A stretch of 64,000 bases of DNA from Ephemerocybe angulata (GCA_013368325.1 JAACJK010000001.1:2108001-2172000); one strand, 5' to 3'; shown: positions 47,623-59,737, numbered from the stretch's first letter. Notes: a model not told the origin generated them from the sequence alone. Numbers and translations: made by a program.

Positions 47623-48522
47623 ATGATGACATGCCAATCTATCTGGAAAGGCTTGATCATTCTTGCAAGATCTTGGTGTCTAACTCTCGCCCTTTCGGAT
47701 ATCGCACGGCTTGGGTGTTGGTTTGCCTCCGGGTCAGCCATATTCGTCGACCCACCACGTTTTTGCCGACCAATTGTCCCGGACCATCAGCTTTGGGAAA
47801 CACTCAGGGCACTCGAGGCACATCTCTTGCGTTACGGGAAGCAGTTAACCGTCGCAATGTCAATGATAGGGAGCATCAACGATCTTCTTGGCGTCAATTT
47901 AGGCGTAGATCGCGACCTCGTTCTACATGGTGCCAAGGCGCACATCGTTTTCGAAATGACCACAGACCATGGCAGTCGGTGGCTCCCCTGCATCTGGCCG
48001 GTGTGCCTCGAAACGCGAGCCTTGGACCAAAGATCGGCCCTGTTTGTGTTCGCAGACCCACCCATATTGGATGACTGTTGGAGATTCCCTGGATCTAGTG
48101 CTCACGTAGCAATTCGGCTACACGAGCCCGCCAATATCTCAGCAATCTCATTCGCATACCCTCTCCACGAGCAGCTCTCTGACTCCATGCTTTCTCAGGC
48201 ACCTCGGAAAATGCAAATATGGGGTCGCCCAGTCGAAGCAATTGACATTGCCGGATGCACACCAGGAACCGAACAGAGGACCGTGGCCGACTATGCAACG
48301 TCTGCATTCCTTCCAGGTGCAATCCGAAGGGAAGACCCCGTCTTTCTTTTGAGAGAACTGGAGTACGATATTCAGGCTCCTCGAGTTCGACAGGCATTTG
48401 CGGTCCAACAAGGCCCGTGCGACAAGGGTTCCTACGACATGGTCATTATCGAAGTGATATCAAATTGGGGTGGGGATGAAACGTGCGTGTATCACATCGG
48501 GATCCATGGAAGAGCGGTTTAA
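47623..48522 (+). CDS. SUN-domain protein
   Basis: An intronless frame of 299 residues. The C-terminal ~190 residues carry SUN (Sad1/UNC-84) hallmarks: DDCWRFPGSSAHVAIRLHEP (the CWxFxGSxGxxxIxL core, about residues 149-168), a SAPRKxxxWG-like stretch QAPRKMQIWGRP (about 193-204), and the closing strand IEVISNWGGDETCVYHIGIH (about 275-294), where the conserved family form is SNWGxxxxTCxYRxxVHG. SUN proteins sit in the inner nuclear membrane with the domain in the lumen and bind KASH proteins to couple nucleus and cytoskeleton; a second fungal group works in the ER or at the cell surface. The N-terminal 45 residues are moderately hydrophobic (LIILARSWCLTLALSDIA) and could act as signal anchor. 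No long coiled coil precedes the SUN domain, unlike classical SUN proteins; the divergent neighbour has one instead. Confidence 0.82.
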   Translation: MMTCQSIWKGLIILARSWCLTLALSDIARLGCWFASGSAIFVDPPRFCRPIVPDHQLWETLRALEAHLLRYGKQLTVAMSMIGSINDLLGVNLGVDRDLVLHGAKAHIVFEMTTDHGSRWLPCIWPVCLETRALDQRSALFVFADPPILDDCWRFPGSSAHVAIRLHEPANISAISFAYPLHEQLSDSMLSQAPRKMQIWGRPVEAIDIAGCTPGTEQRTVADYATSAFLPGAIRREDPVFLLRELEYDIQAPRVRQAFAVQQGPCDKGSYDMVIIEVISNWGGDETCVYHIGIHGRAV

Positions 48523-49108
48523 AGGTGCAGGCTCAGGCGGGCGAACTCAAAGGTACACGTCGCTTGTCAAGCCAATCCCATGATGTTAATGAACCAAATT
48601 ACCAGAAATTTTATTTTCCTTAGTCGAGGAGGGAGGATTTTTCGGGACGGTGATATCAGGGGGAAAATCGAGGAGAGGTTGGAGCGTAGTTCATATGTGA
48701 ATGATAAAGGCCAATGCGCGAGTTTATGTCCCAAGATTTGCGCAGAGTCGGTTGATTTCCTCAGGCTCAGGTGGAGTTGGGGAATGGTAGGAGGTAGCGA
48801 TTCAAGCGAACGATTCAGGGATTGAGCTAGTCGGAGACCAGTCGATCCCTCGATCCCACTTTCCAGAAAGAACCTTGGCATCCGTCATTCATCACACCTT
48901 CTACTCAACTTCAGAGGCTTCACCACTGTATTATTCAAACATGTTCGTTTTTCGCGGCATAGAAGGTCAAATGGTGCGCATTTGTATCAGATTCCCTGGT
49001 CGTTTCGTGCAGCGTGATTCAAACTAGCTGGGCAAGAAGGCAGAGATAGTAAATAGCTCCAGTTGATAAATGCGACACAGAAGCGCCTAGGACCCTCTGG
49101 GACCTTTG
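48523..49108. other. 3' flank of the SUN gene
   Basis: No gene recognised. The minus-strand open frame across it lacks motifs and looks incidental. Confidence 0.4.
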
Positions 49109-52100
49109 CATCATAGCTTCTCATACTTCGCGACTTCCATCAGGTACAAAGAAGCAGGGTGGGCGCTAATTCTCCTGAAGGTCCGAATCCTGTCGGATCG
49201 GTCCAAAAATCCAGAAATGTAGATATATTCCCAGGGTTCCAACTCCGATGCGAGCGCTCCTGCCAGAGCGCAACATTGCTCTCTTCCCATCGTTGCTTGA
49301 CTGGTTCTAGTACCATCGACCTATTCTGAACTCTGGGAAAGGTAAGGACGAGGATCACCCACAAACTTTGAACGGACGACATACTGTGGAATGAACCTTT
49401 CAACGATCTCGCCTCGATGATCTGAGCCTTGGCCAGCGACGATTCTGTGCCCTCTCGAGTATATTACACGCTGGTCTCGACTTAGAGGACAGCCAAGGTG
49501 CGTGAGTCTGCAATCTATCACAGGCGCAACTACCCGGCTTACTTCCTTCTGGATTCAGCACGCCAGTGTCGGAAACACACCTATGCCGGGCGAGAACGAG
49601 ATGCAGAAGTAGAGATGCAGAAGTACGAATTTCCGACGGACCCCATGGCCTCGAGAAGCCATATCAAGACGACACGGCCTCATCATGAACTGGAAACAGT
49701 CGCAGAATCGCGTTCGATGCGCTTAAATGGCTCCTAGATTCGGTCTGCCAATGGGACGCACGAGCCGCAGTGTGGAAGGTCTGCCTCGAAGCTTCGCAAG
49801 ATTCGCTCACACTTACCGATTCTTCACTCCTCATACTCCGGACACCCCACCACCGAGGTCACTGAGAGCACCTCCACTGACCCAGATACGGACAGAGATA
49901 GAAAACGCACACCAGGATGGCCATATGAGCTGCGTAAGAACTCGCCCTGTGCACTCCCGGAGTGGGAGTGGGCGCTAGTGAGCCCTAAAGTCAAGGTACG
50001 TGAGTATGCCATTAATCACAGACCCGATTCTCTTTCTTAACTGTACTTGGTTTCAGCACGCCGAATCCAACTCAACACACGCATGTGCACAAGACGCAGA
50101 GTCCGCCTTCCCCCGTCAGTGCCTAACCCCAGCCTCGACAACGTATCTCAAGGCGCAACGGGCAGCCCCATATCCCATGCGCTTGTGTCCATATCCCATG
50201 CTTGTGTGCCTCGTGGGCGGCTCCACGAATGGATGAGGTCCAGAAGCGTTCCGGGTGGCTTGGACATCGCGGTACCTCCGCATTGAACCCCTCTTGATTC
50301 AGTTTAGCTGACCCACCTGCCATATGCTTTAGGCTCGACTCACCAGCATCGCTACACCAACAGAACCTCGCGTACCTGCCGACAATTGTTTTGCAGGACC
50401 CAAGGAGGACCGCGATGCGACGACCACGACCCTCAGCCGCACCTGGGGTACGCCGGTCGTTTGTCTATCTGATAGTCCGTAAATGCCCTGTCTCGTCTCT
50501 ATCTTTTCCAAGATCTGGACGAATCTCTTCGTAGAGCTTGAACCTCCGAGCGCAGACGACGACGGCAGTGAAGAGCGGGTACAGCAGTCAAGGGCGTTCT
50601 GATACACATCTGCCTCAGCAATGGTCGGCCCACGGGGTAGTTCGTCCGGAATGGTCCCATCTGCGTCGTCACCAACTCCTCCTACCTTTACTCTCCAAGT
50701 TCGAGATGTCGAATCAGATCGTCTCCTGGTCCAAATCAAATAAAGTCTCCTCAAATGCATTCAACCTCGCAGAAACAGTCCAATTCCCTGTTTAGCGAGG
50801 GCGAGAATCGCGGTTTACGCCTCCAGGACTGTGTTTCAGCTCGACGACCACGACACCTTATGGTTGGGTTCTCCTCTCGCGTAGACGTGATTCACTGACA
50901 GGCTGGGTCTGTGTAACTCCTTCCTGCTCTTCTCGTGTCGTGCACCAGCACCATTATCCCGAGGTGACCTGTGCTGCGGGCAAAGCTAAGGTACGTGTTC
51001 TTTCTCCTTGTTCTACCGACAGCGCTGTTACTGAAGCGATTATATTGGTGTTGACGCCTTTCGAGAAGCATCAGCAAGGAGGACAAACGCCTGCACATGG
51101 TCCTCCCAGATTCCCATCCTGCGCTCATACTCAAGCGAATGCACGCGTATTCGGGCATCCGAGGAGCATCGGCAAGATGCGAATCCAGCTCCGCATCTCA
51201 GGTCAGTCCCTCCCCCTACCCCAGCACAGCGCTTATATTGAAGAAAATGTGCCAGTGATCCTGCCTCGCCCTCCCCTTCGCGCTTGTCCTGGTGTTCATG
51301 CATCCCACCCCCCTCTACGCCGTCTTATCCCGCACGCACATTCTTGTATTGGTTGTTGTTCCATTCTTAGAGTTCGCCCACACCGTTCACCTTTCCTTGA
51401 GAATTGTATTGTACTTCTATCATCGACGTGCTATCCTAGCCTTCTCATCCCGCATCCGAGCTCGCATGTTTCCTTTGTCTTTCTGCTTAGGTTCGATTTG
51501 GCTAAATTGCTCACCGAAGCGGTGAGTGGAGCCGCCCTCGCGTCCGCAGCAGGGGCACCGAATGCCGATGACCTGGAATAGGGCGCTTATCGGTCGGCTT
51601 TCTGTCAGACCAGCGCCTGAATCGTCGGATTACCGAATATGTCCACATGTTCCCAGGATTTTTGCTTCCGACGGAATGTCCCAAATATATGACATCCGAT
51701 GGTTTGTCTACTCCCATCTCCAGTAATTGGCCATTTGAACTGAGCAAGTCGGCCAGAATCTACACCTACGTCGCTACGCTTACTCAGGTACGTCTCTCGA
51801 ACAACACTTTCAGTCTAAATCGTCTCTAATCGCATCATTCCTCCTTCTCCAGGTGCAGAGCGCCTCGACATCTCGTTTCTGTCCGTCCAGACCCGACCAG
51901 GACACCCAGCGCTCCCGATACTCGACAAGCGTAGGAACTGGGCGCGGTGCTGTTGAGTGGGCGGGGCCACTGTTGGCCTAATAGGGAGGACGAAAGGGAG
52001 CTCAGAGTTATTCCCACCGGTCGGGGTAAGTTTCACTATCTCCAGTCCAATTCTCCTCTCACGTTGTCGCACCCAGTATATCTTAATCATGCCCCGACAA

Positions 52101-53405
52101 CCGATGCTGGCCTTTCTCCACCCCTTCGCGTCTTGCACTTCTTCGCCCCTACTCGACGGGATCCCATCACCATGAATACCGTCCCTTCTGCAGCATTGGC
52201 TCCTGCATTGAGCAGACTCTGTGCGCGAGCGGGCCCGACCGCTGCTACTCCCGCATATGCACGAGATTCTACCCCAAGGTGAGCACCGCATATTGTGAAT
52301 AGCAGAACGTGGAACTGAAAGTCGACTCCCAAGCTGCCCTCGCTCGTCGCAGAAAGGTCGGAGGAGAGGCTCTGCGTGGTATGTGAGCGTAGGTGACTCC
52401 TGGCTTCTCCATCTACTCTCCCTGTGTCTGTATTCACCCCAGGATTTACTGACTGGCCCCACCCACGTGCACCTTCACCGCCAGGGCCGCTCGAATCCTT
52501 CGACGGATCTCAGGACGCCCGAGAGGCCGAAATCGCAGCACGACAGCTCGCATTCTTGACGTTCGATTAACAAGTAGCCGTTGAACTTGGGACCGCTGTG
52601 ACGGCGAACCGAGGTAAGCTGCACCTTCAAGTCGGTTGCAATTGGCTTACTTCCGTTCCAGCTCTCGATTTGACCGCCGACAGGCATCCATTCGACTTGC
52701 GTGAACCACGTTCGCACGTAACCGACCGTGCGCCCCCCGATATCCCATATCCGCCGAAGTATCTTCACAGGTGCCCTTCAGCCGCTGGATGTGCTGACCT
52801 GGCCTTGTACGCGAGACATTGTAGCATGTCTCACCATGTGCTGGAAACAATGCCGAATCACGTTCGATGCGCTTACATGGTTCCTATATTCGACCTGGAA
52901 ATGGGACGCACGGGCCGCACTGCGATAGGTAAGCCTCGAAGATCGCTTGGTTCGCTTGCACTTACCAATTCTTCCCTCCTCAGAATGCAGACTTGACTAA
53001 AAACACTTTCACTGAGAAGAGAAGAGCGCGCCCGGAAGGCCATGTGCACTGTAAGCGCTCTGATTCAGGCACAAGTACGGGTGGGTGCTGTTCTGTATCT
53101 CTAATGTCCTCAAAAGTCTTAACCGGTGTAGATGTTCTCCTTCCTCGCGTACGCTATGCGCTACGCGGTTCCAAAGGGTGATACGACCTGTGGAGAGAGG
53201 CTTGTTTCCAGTTCGTTGCGCATCATCAAGGTTGTCCAACAAACGGGGTACCTTTGAGAAAGGTGAAGTCCACATTTGTCCTGTCATACCAATACTGAAC
53301 AAAGTCGTCTCCCAGGAGAACTTATTCGACACCTTGCGAACCCGGCCAATAGCTCCCGCGACCAGCGACGCCGCCTTCGCGCCAAACATGAACCACCACA
53401 TCTGC
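49109..53405 (+). repeat. Family A repeat copy D, inverted mosaic copy
   Basis: This is the right arm of the large inverted repeat. Bases 49,501-53,276 are the reverse complement of 28,494-24,719, and bases 49,109-50,487 are the reverse complement of 15,976-14,598. In 49,109-49,500 it follows the left copy at sites where that copy and copy B differ (for example CACGCACC rather than CACGTACC, CTCTAAGTCGAGACC rather than CTGTAAGTCGAGAGT). Beyond 50,487 it follows copy B (for example GACAGGGCATTT rather than GACAGAGCATTT). Bases 53,277-53,405 continue as diverged Tra1-side sequence. On this strand many donor-like (GTACGT, GTAAGC, GTGAGC) and acceptor-like (YAG) motifs occur at exon-like spacing, so this is probably the sense direction of the ancestral gene. 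Confidence 0.88.
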
Positions 53406-53673
53406 TAGGTTGCAAATTGACGTTATAAACCTGCTGAACATGATCGAGATGGCGGGGGAAGCGCCAGAGATTACAGGAATTTGAAGGCTGCGCCCCATGC
53501 AGCGCCAAGTGAGCAGCGCCTCCCTTCATGGTCGCTGGTGGAGAGGGCTGATGCGATAGTTGGATTTCTTTCTAGTCAACCGTGTCTCATACTCTATCAA
53601 ATCCATCGCTTAAATCATAATTGTCGAATTGCTCCACGTCCATGCTCCCCTTAAATCTAAAGTGGATACTGGT
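53406..53673. other. Short spacer, no gene
   Basis: Nothing recognised; 3' flank of the minus-strand gene ending at 53674. Confidence 0.4.
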
Positions 53674-54449
53674 CTACGTTCTCGTGGTCGGATACTTTTT
53701 CTTTCGGTGACTCTCCCGAAGTATCCAAGAAGGAACACCACGAGGCGAAACAGTGTACAGGTACGGCCGATCGTATATCTGGCGTTCTTCGAGCTCGTGC
53801 AATAGAATCCACCCTAAGCCTTGGCTCGCCCTTTCTTCCCACCTCCAGGACTGGACCTTGCAGGTTGCTGGATCCCGATGAATAAACAGAGTCCCGGCTT
53901 GAAACGTCATTCCCGGTGGGTGAACAGGGGGACGATTGATCTCTCCCCTGTGAGCGAATAAATAATAATAAAAGCTTTCCTTTCCGTAGAGGCGCTTGTC
54001 CTTGAAGCATCCAAATGGCGCTTCGTCGTACTAAAGATATTCGGTTTCATGAACAATCAAGGAAATGGCAATTAACTCACGTTCTCTGCCTCTGTGTCCT
54101 GATGGTGGTTCGAGCGAGTGCCCTGGGCCTTCGCAACAGGCTGTTCATCGGGACCCGACATAGCGCTGTCGCCAGGTTCCGAGATGGGCGGAGCGGCTGT
54201 CGCGCCGTTGCCCGACATAGCGAGGCCGTCGGCGCCAGTTTCGTTGTGCGGAGCGGCTGTCGCGCCATTGCTGTCAAGCGACGTCCCAGCAGAACCACTT
54301 CCGCTCCCATCCTGAGCTGAGAGTCGGTGGTTCCCCGAGAGTGTGACTTTAATAGTGCCTGGGATCTTGGAATCCTTGTCAAATAATAACTTGTGAAACA
54401 TCCTTCGACGTGCGATGGTGGAGGTGGGCGTCGTTTCGACTTTTGGCAT
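53674..54449 (-). CDS. Hypothetical protein, two exons
   Basis: Exon one (54449-54081, ATG start) and exon two (54030-53674, stop) flank a 50 nt intron (donor GTGAGT, acceptor CTTTAG) that keeps phase, giving 241 residues. The N-terminal half is low complexity, with an imperfect repeat of the NGATAAP type. The C-terminal half is compact and aromatic-rich: DEAPFGCFKDKRLYGKESFY, YLFAHRGEINRPPVHPPGMT, DRPYLYTVSPRGVPSWILRE. That part looks like a genuine folded domain, but I do not recognise its family. It is divergent from the F-box gene about 1 kb away. Confidence 0.6.
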
Positions 54450-55422
54450 GGCGGCGTTTTCGAAGGGCAATCGGGAATGTTGATGCACTCTTAAGATTGC
54501 TCCTGCTGTTATAAACGTGGCAAATGCCACTGCTTTCGCATCTCCACCACTCCAAGCCCCTGGTATAAGCCCTGTTAATGCCACTTTCAATCTATTTCTT
54601 AGACCCCTACAAGCAATGTCGCCACGACAACAATTCACAAACGACTATTCACCTGTTGCTTTGTTGAACCGTGGACCCACCTAGTCTGTCCTCCGAATTC
54701 CCGGCCATCAAGGTACATTCCTGAGGCCTGTACATGGAAGAGATGGTAGACGTAGGGTGGGCGACTGAGGCCTGAGGCCCTGGGGTTGCCCCTTCTTGCC
54801 CTGGGGCCTGATCTGGAAGAGATGGTAAACGTACGAGCCTTTCAGTTACGTCATCGATTCAAAGCGGTTAATATGACCGAACATGTGCAATCATTAATCA
54901 TCACCATAGCAATGATTATAGCTCAGTTCAATCTCCTTGTTATCTCCCTTTTGGATGCTGAAACTTTGACGCCCGGCCGTGACATGGCTTTTGATAGCCT
55001 CTGGTCATTTGGATCGTATTCTTGGGTATTCTTGGTAAGCTAGTGCAGCTCAGCTCTCAGCTCCGAACTTGACGCCCTTGAAGTCAAGTCAGTGTCACCG
55101 GTTCACACCTCCAGGTCTCAGCATCTGACTCCACCAGTGGCATGGCCACAATCCATGTTGTTTCGTCCCTTGTTTATCTCGGATTGAAAGCATTGGTCCT
55201 TGTCAGAGTCAGAGTACTTACCCCTTTCTGACCTTGCTTGGACCTCCGATGCTACCCGCCTTTGCCAGGACGCTGGTCAAAGAATATCAAAGGAGACGAG
55301 CTCGGGGCTATATAGTCCTGGTGCTGAAATATCCCAAACTATCTTTCATTGTGTGGACTGTCGTCTGTTTTCTGTTTTCATTCTCCTCCGAGCCGATCTA
55401 TTGGATATCCACATCCGAAAGT
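54450..55422. promoter_or_regulatory. Divergent promoter region
   Basis: It lies between the minus-strand two-exon gene and the plus-strand F-box gene. A TATATAG motif at about 55,309 sits 110-115 bp upstream of the chosen F-box ATG and is a candidate TATA element. A short frame at 54,786-55,043 is hydrophobic but otherwise featureless. A near-duplicate GAAGAGATGGTAGACGTA / GAAGAGATGGTAAACGTA pair occurs about 80 bp apart (54,738 and 54,817). Confidence 0.35.
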
Positions 55423-56714
55423 ATGCCTGCGTTTGACTATGAGCTTATCCGACCAATTTCTAACCCCCCTATCTGCAGCTATCTACCTACCGTCATGCAT
55501 GTCGAAATATTCGAACGTATCATCGATCATTATTCTTCCAGAATGGACCTTTTGAACCTGGCCCTTGTCGCCCGCGCCTGGGTTCCACGTTCTCGACACC
55601 ATCTTCTACTAGATATCTGGTCCTTCGGTGTCCGACTCGACTCTTTCGAGGTACTTTTGGGGTTCTCTCAAATCGCGCAATCTCCGTTTTGCACTCTACC
55701 AAGATTCCATTCGGACCAACTCATCCTCGACGCCCAACCATGGACACCAGGCCCTTTACGCCCGGACGCAGCCAAACTCTTAGGGGATGCTTTCTTCTCT
55801 TACTTCAGCCAGCTTCGAATTACAACCGCGATTAATTTGAAACTCTCTCGCATACCGCTAGACCCTTTTCAATGCTCGCCCTTTCCTTGGGAGATTTTAT
55901 CGTCTTGGGCGACCCTCACACACGTCGAAATCACTGCTACCCTCCCAAGTCTTACCGTTCTTTCGACTTTACTCCTCTCCCTTCCAAACCTAAGAAGTGC
56001 AGAGCTCGATGTCGCCTACATCGACCCATCCACACCCGCGGCACCTATTGACGTTATATCCAAATCCTTCGACCACCTTTCGTTAGGGCCGCGTGGTTTC
56101 GAGCTTCTGTCGTGGCTGGCATTGTTCCCCCGACACACGATCCCAGTGCGGTCCTTGGTGCTTACCATCGCTTCCGAACCGTTGGCGCCCCTCATGGCCT
56201 ACGCGACCTCCCAAGGCAATTATATCCAATATCTCGACCTCTGTATTCGCGAGGACAGAACGCCTGGTATGTGCGACCTACTAAAGCAGGTGTCAGGCAT
56301 TTTAATCACCCCTTTTTAGACGTCTCGGCTTTTCTTCGCAAACTACACTATATCGTGGAAGCGAGGATCCACTTTAACTATACTCAGGCAATCCCGAGGA
56401 TTGATGAGAACATCGAAGCCATTATTCTGGCAATCGGTGGCGAGAGCCTGGAGAACTTGACTTTCTTTCTCCCGCCGCTAGAGGGTGGGAGGAGAGAAGA
56501 GCGCATGTTGAATGAATCTGCCAATTTCTATCTCCAAGTTCTGTTAGATTCAATCTGGGGGGGAGAGGAGGCGAATGCAGTCGAAGAAGGTGCTGAGGGC
56601 GGATATGGTGGAGGGGAGGATGAAAATGGATTCGAGGGTGTTGACGAAGGATACGATAACTTAGTTTGCTCGGTTGAAGTCTTCCAGAGACCTTGGATCA
56701 TCCCGTATAACTGA
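55423..56714 (+). CDS. F-box protein
   Basis: Exon one runs from ATG 55423 to 56266. A 53 nt intron (GTATGT at 56267, TTTTTAG ending at 56319) is followed by exon two, 56320-56714 (TGA). The phases match (1 nt plus 2 nt), giving 412 residues. Near the N-terminus, SYLPTVMHVEIFERIIDHYS followed by LLNLALVARAWVPRSRHHLL is the F-box (LP-x-E/V-IFxxII, then L-x-LVxRxW), the segment that binds Skp1 in SCF ubiquitin ligases. The rest alternates hydrophobic strands such as LSSWATLTHVEITATLPSLT and LLLSLPNLRSAELDVAYI, in the style of degenerate leucine-rich repeats in agaricomycete F-box proteins. The C-terminus has a Glu/Gly-rich acidic stretch (about 56,560-56,650). The frame is open upstream to 55,234, but the ATG at 55423 fits better with the F-box position and the candidate TATA motif. 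The substrate is unknown. Confidence 0.78.
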
Positions 56715-56829
56715 TAGGGTCCCAAATACGATACTAATACACGGCTTGATTTAATGCATGGCTTCATAGACAAGTGAACAGCTCGTATAATCACACCGGT
56801 TGAGGTTTGGGAAGACAGAAGGGTTTGTG

Positions 56830-58620
56830 CCCGAATCAGAACTGTGCGCAAGGGCGAGTGCTTACCCAGCTCACATGGCCGCCCGGGCGCGGTCTTCTCT
56901 TCCCTCAATAGAAGTGTTTTTAGTGGCGCCTGCATTCTGAGGACGGAAGAATTGGTAAGTGCAAGCGAACCAAGCGAATCTTCGAGGCTTACCTATCGCA
57001 GGGCGGCCCATTTCCAGATCGAATTTAGGAACCATGTAAGCGCATCGAACGTCATTCGGCATTGTATTCAGCACATGATGAGACACACTACAGTGCGGCC
57101 TCGTAGCTCAGCACATCCAGTGGCTGAAGGGGCACATTTGAAGATACTTTGGCGGATATGTGATATCGGGGAACGCAAGGGTCGGTTGCGTGCGGACGTG
57201 GTTCACGCAAGTTGAATGGATGCCTGTCGGCGGTGAAATCGAAGAGCTGGAAAGGAAGTAAGCCAATTGCAACCGACTTGAAGGTGCAGCTTACCTCGGT
57301 TCGCCGTCAAAGCGGTCCCAAGTTCAACGGCTACTTGTTAATCGAACGTCCAGAATGCGAGCTGTCGTGCTGCGATTTCGGCCTCTCGGGCGTCCTGAGA
57401 TCCGTCGAAGGATTCGAGCGGCCCTGGCGGTGAAGGTGCACGTGGGTGGGGCCGGTCAGTAAATCCTGGGGTGAATAGTAAATACAGACACAGGGAGAGT
57501 AGATAGAGAAGCCAGGACTCACCTACGCTCACATACACGTAGAGCCTCTCCTCCGACCTTTCTGCGACGAGCGAGGGCAGCTTGGGAGTCGACTTTCAGT
57601 TCCACGTTCTGCTATTCACAATTTGCGGTGCTCACCTTGGGGTATAGAATCTCGTGCATATGCAGGAGTAGCAGCGGTCGGGTCCGGATCTCGTTGATTG
57701 GTCACAAACGAGCTCGCGCACAGAGTCGGCTTGATGCAGGAGTCGATGCCGCAGAAGTGAGGGTATTCATGGTGCTGGGACCCCGTCGAGTAGGGACGAA
57801 GAAGAAGTGCGCGCGGAGGGGTGAGAAAGGCCAGAACAGTGGCCCACTCAACAGGGCCGCACCCAGCTCCTATGTTTGTCGAGTATCAGGCGCGCTGGGA
57901 GTTCTGGTCGGGCCTGGACGGACAGAAACGAGATGTCGAGGCGCTCTGCACCTGGAGAAGGAGGAATGATGCGATTAGAGACGATTTAGACTGAAAGTGT
58001 TGTTCGAGAGACGTACCTGAGTAAGCGTAGCGACGTAGGTGTAGATTCTGGCCGACTTGCTCAGTTCAAATGGACAATTACTGGAGATCGGAGTAGACAC
58101 AAACCGTCGGATGTCAGATTTGGGACATTCCGTCGGAGGCAAAAATCCTGGGAACATGTGGACATATTCGGTAGATCCGACGATTCAGACGCTGGTCCGA
58201 CAGAAAGCCGACTGATAAGCGCCCTATTCCAGGCCATTGGCAGTTGCGTGCCCCTGCTGAGCCCTGCTGCGACGGACGCCAATACAAATAAAATACAATT
58301 CTCGAGGAAAGGTAGACAGTGTGGACTAAATCGAAGAATGGAAGAACAACCAATACAAGACCGTGCGTGCGGGACAAGACGACGTAGAGGTGGAAGGGAT
58401 GGATGAACACCAGGACAAGGGCGAAGGGGAGCACAAGGGCAGGATCACTGGCACATTTTCTTCAATGTAAGCCCTGGGTTGGGATAGGGGGAGGGACTGA
58501 CCTAGATGCGGACCTGGATTCGTACGTCTTGCTGATGCTCCTCGGAGGCCAGAATACGCATACATTCGCTTCAGCATGAGCGCAGAATGGGAAGGGCCAG
58601 AGACTTGGCCTCCAGAGACA
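56830..58620 (-). repeat. Family A repeat copy E
   Basis: Same orientation as copies B and C. Bases 57,200-57,470 closely match 25,300-25,560. Bases 57,610-58,230 match parts of 29,540-30,200 and 25,690-26,440. Bases 58,270-58,590 match 13,880-14,180. It is truncated at both sides and diverged, with no intact frame. Confidence 0.82.
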
Positions 58621-59737
58621 TAGTTGAGCTCTACTCAACGAGAACGCTCGGCTCACCAGCGTGAGCAATGCCCCAGAAGGACAAGTGTCCCCAAGGTTCA
58701 ATAGTAATCGAAAAAGCATAAGAAATATACGTGTACGATGTTAGCAAATGGTATAGCAAGAAGAAGCTGGTAGCTATTTGGTAGCTAGTATAGTAAAGTG
58801 AATTCAGTGTGAGGCGTCGTTCAAGAAGAGGCGGGTAGCTAGGTATTAAGGTGATGTAGTCCCACTTCTGTTATGGATATGGTATAGAAGCAATGTAGTA
58901 AGCAAATTTCAGTGCGTCCAGGATCTCCCAATGTTGTCCTCGCGGTTCCCCATGAAGTCCCTACCAGAGAGTAACCCAAGTAGGGGCGTAATACCTGGGT
59001 CTCATCCCATCTGAGAACAGCTTTAGTGTGTTATGCGGCCAGTCGCTTGTGTCGAATATGTGGTTGATCGCTTCTTCCACCCTGAGGAGCCAACGATGAC
59101 GGCTCCTAAGCTCGAAATCATGGACATCAGCCTCGGGAACCAGAAACACAACCATAAGACCTTGCATATAGCACTTCCTGTGTCTGATATACTGGCGCAG
59201 CAGTGTATCACAGGCTTTCTCCCAACAAGAAACCAGCAAAGCCCTTTGCTGACTCCGAGAAAGTCTAGAGATGGGGCATGGGGGTGGTGGTGCCCATTTG
59301 GGCCATTTCTCGTTTTCGCCTTCATAGCACGGATCTACTGCTCATAGTCAGATGGAGGAACGAGTAATAGCCATAAATCAAGACATACACATGTTCTGTT
59401 GAAAGTGGGTAACTGGCGATGATTGGTACCGTGGTGCAGCAACCTGGCAAGAAGGGAGAAGGGTGTGCTTCGCCACTGATTCGGATGTGGCCAAATATAT
59501 GACAACAAACAGCTGAATGTGACGAAAGGCGAATGGCACAGACTCCGAACAGCTCCGAACTCAGGAGGGCGAGTCGACAGAACTGGCTGAATCTGTGTGT
59601 GCTGAATCCAGTCGATCCACGGAAGGGCGTTGGCAGATACCAAAACAAACAAGTGGCCGCGAGAACTCAATTCGAGGAGAACCTTCTCGTTTCTTCTCCG
59701 CCCTAAGTACTACTTATTCATACATCGATCCAATCAT

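Noticed and set aside
48567..48881. Minus-strand open frame of 104 codons downstream of the SUN gene
   Set aside because: It has no motif, no splice context and is Ser/Leu-rich by composition. It is more likely 3' flanking sequence.
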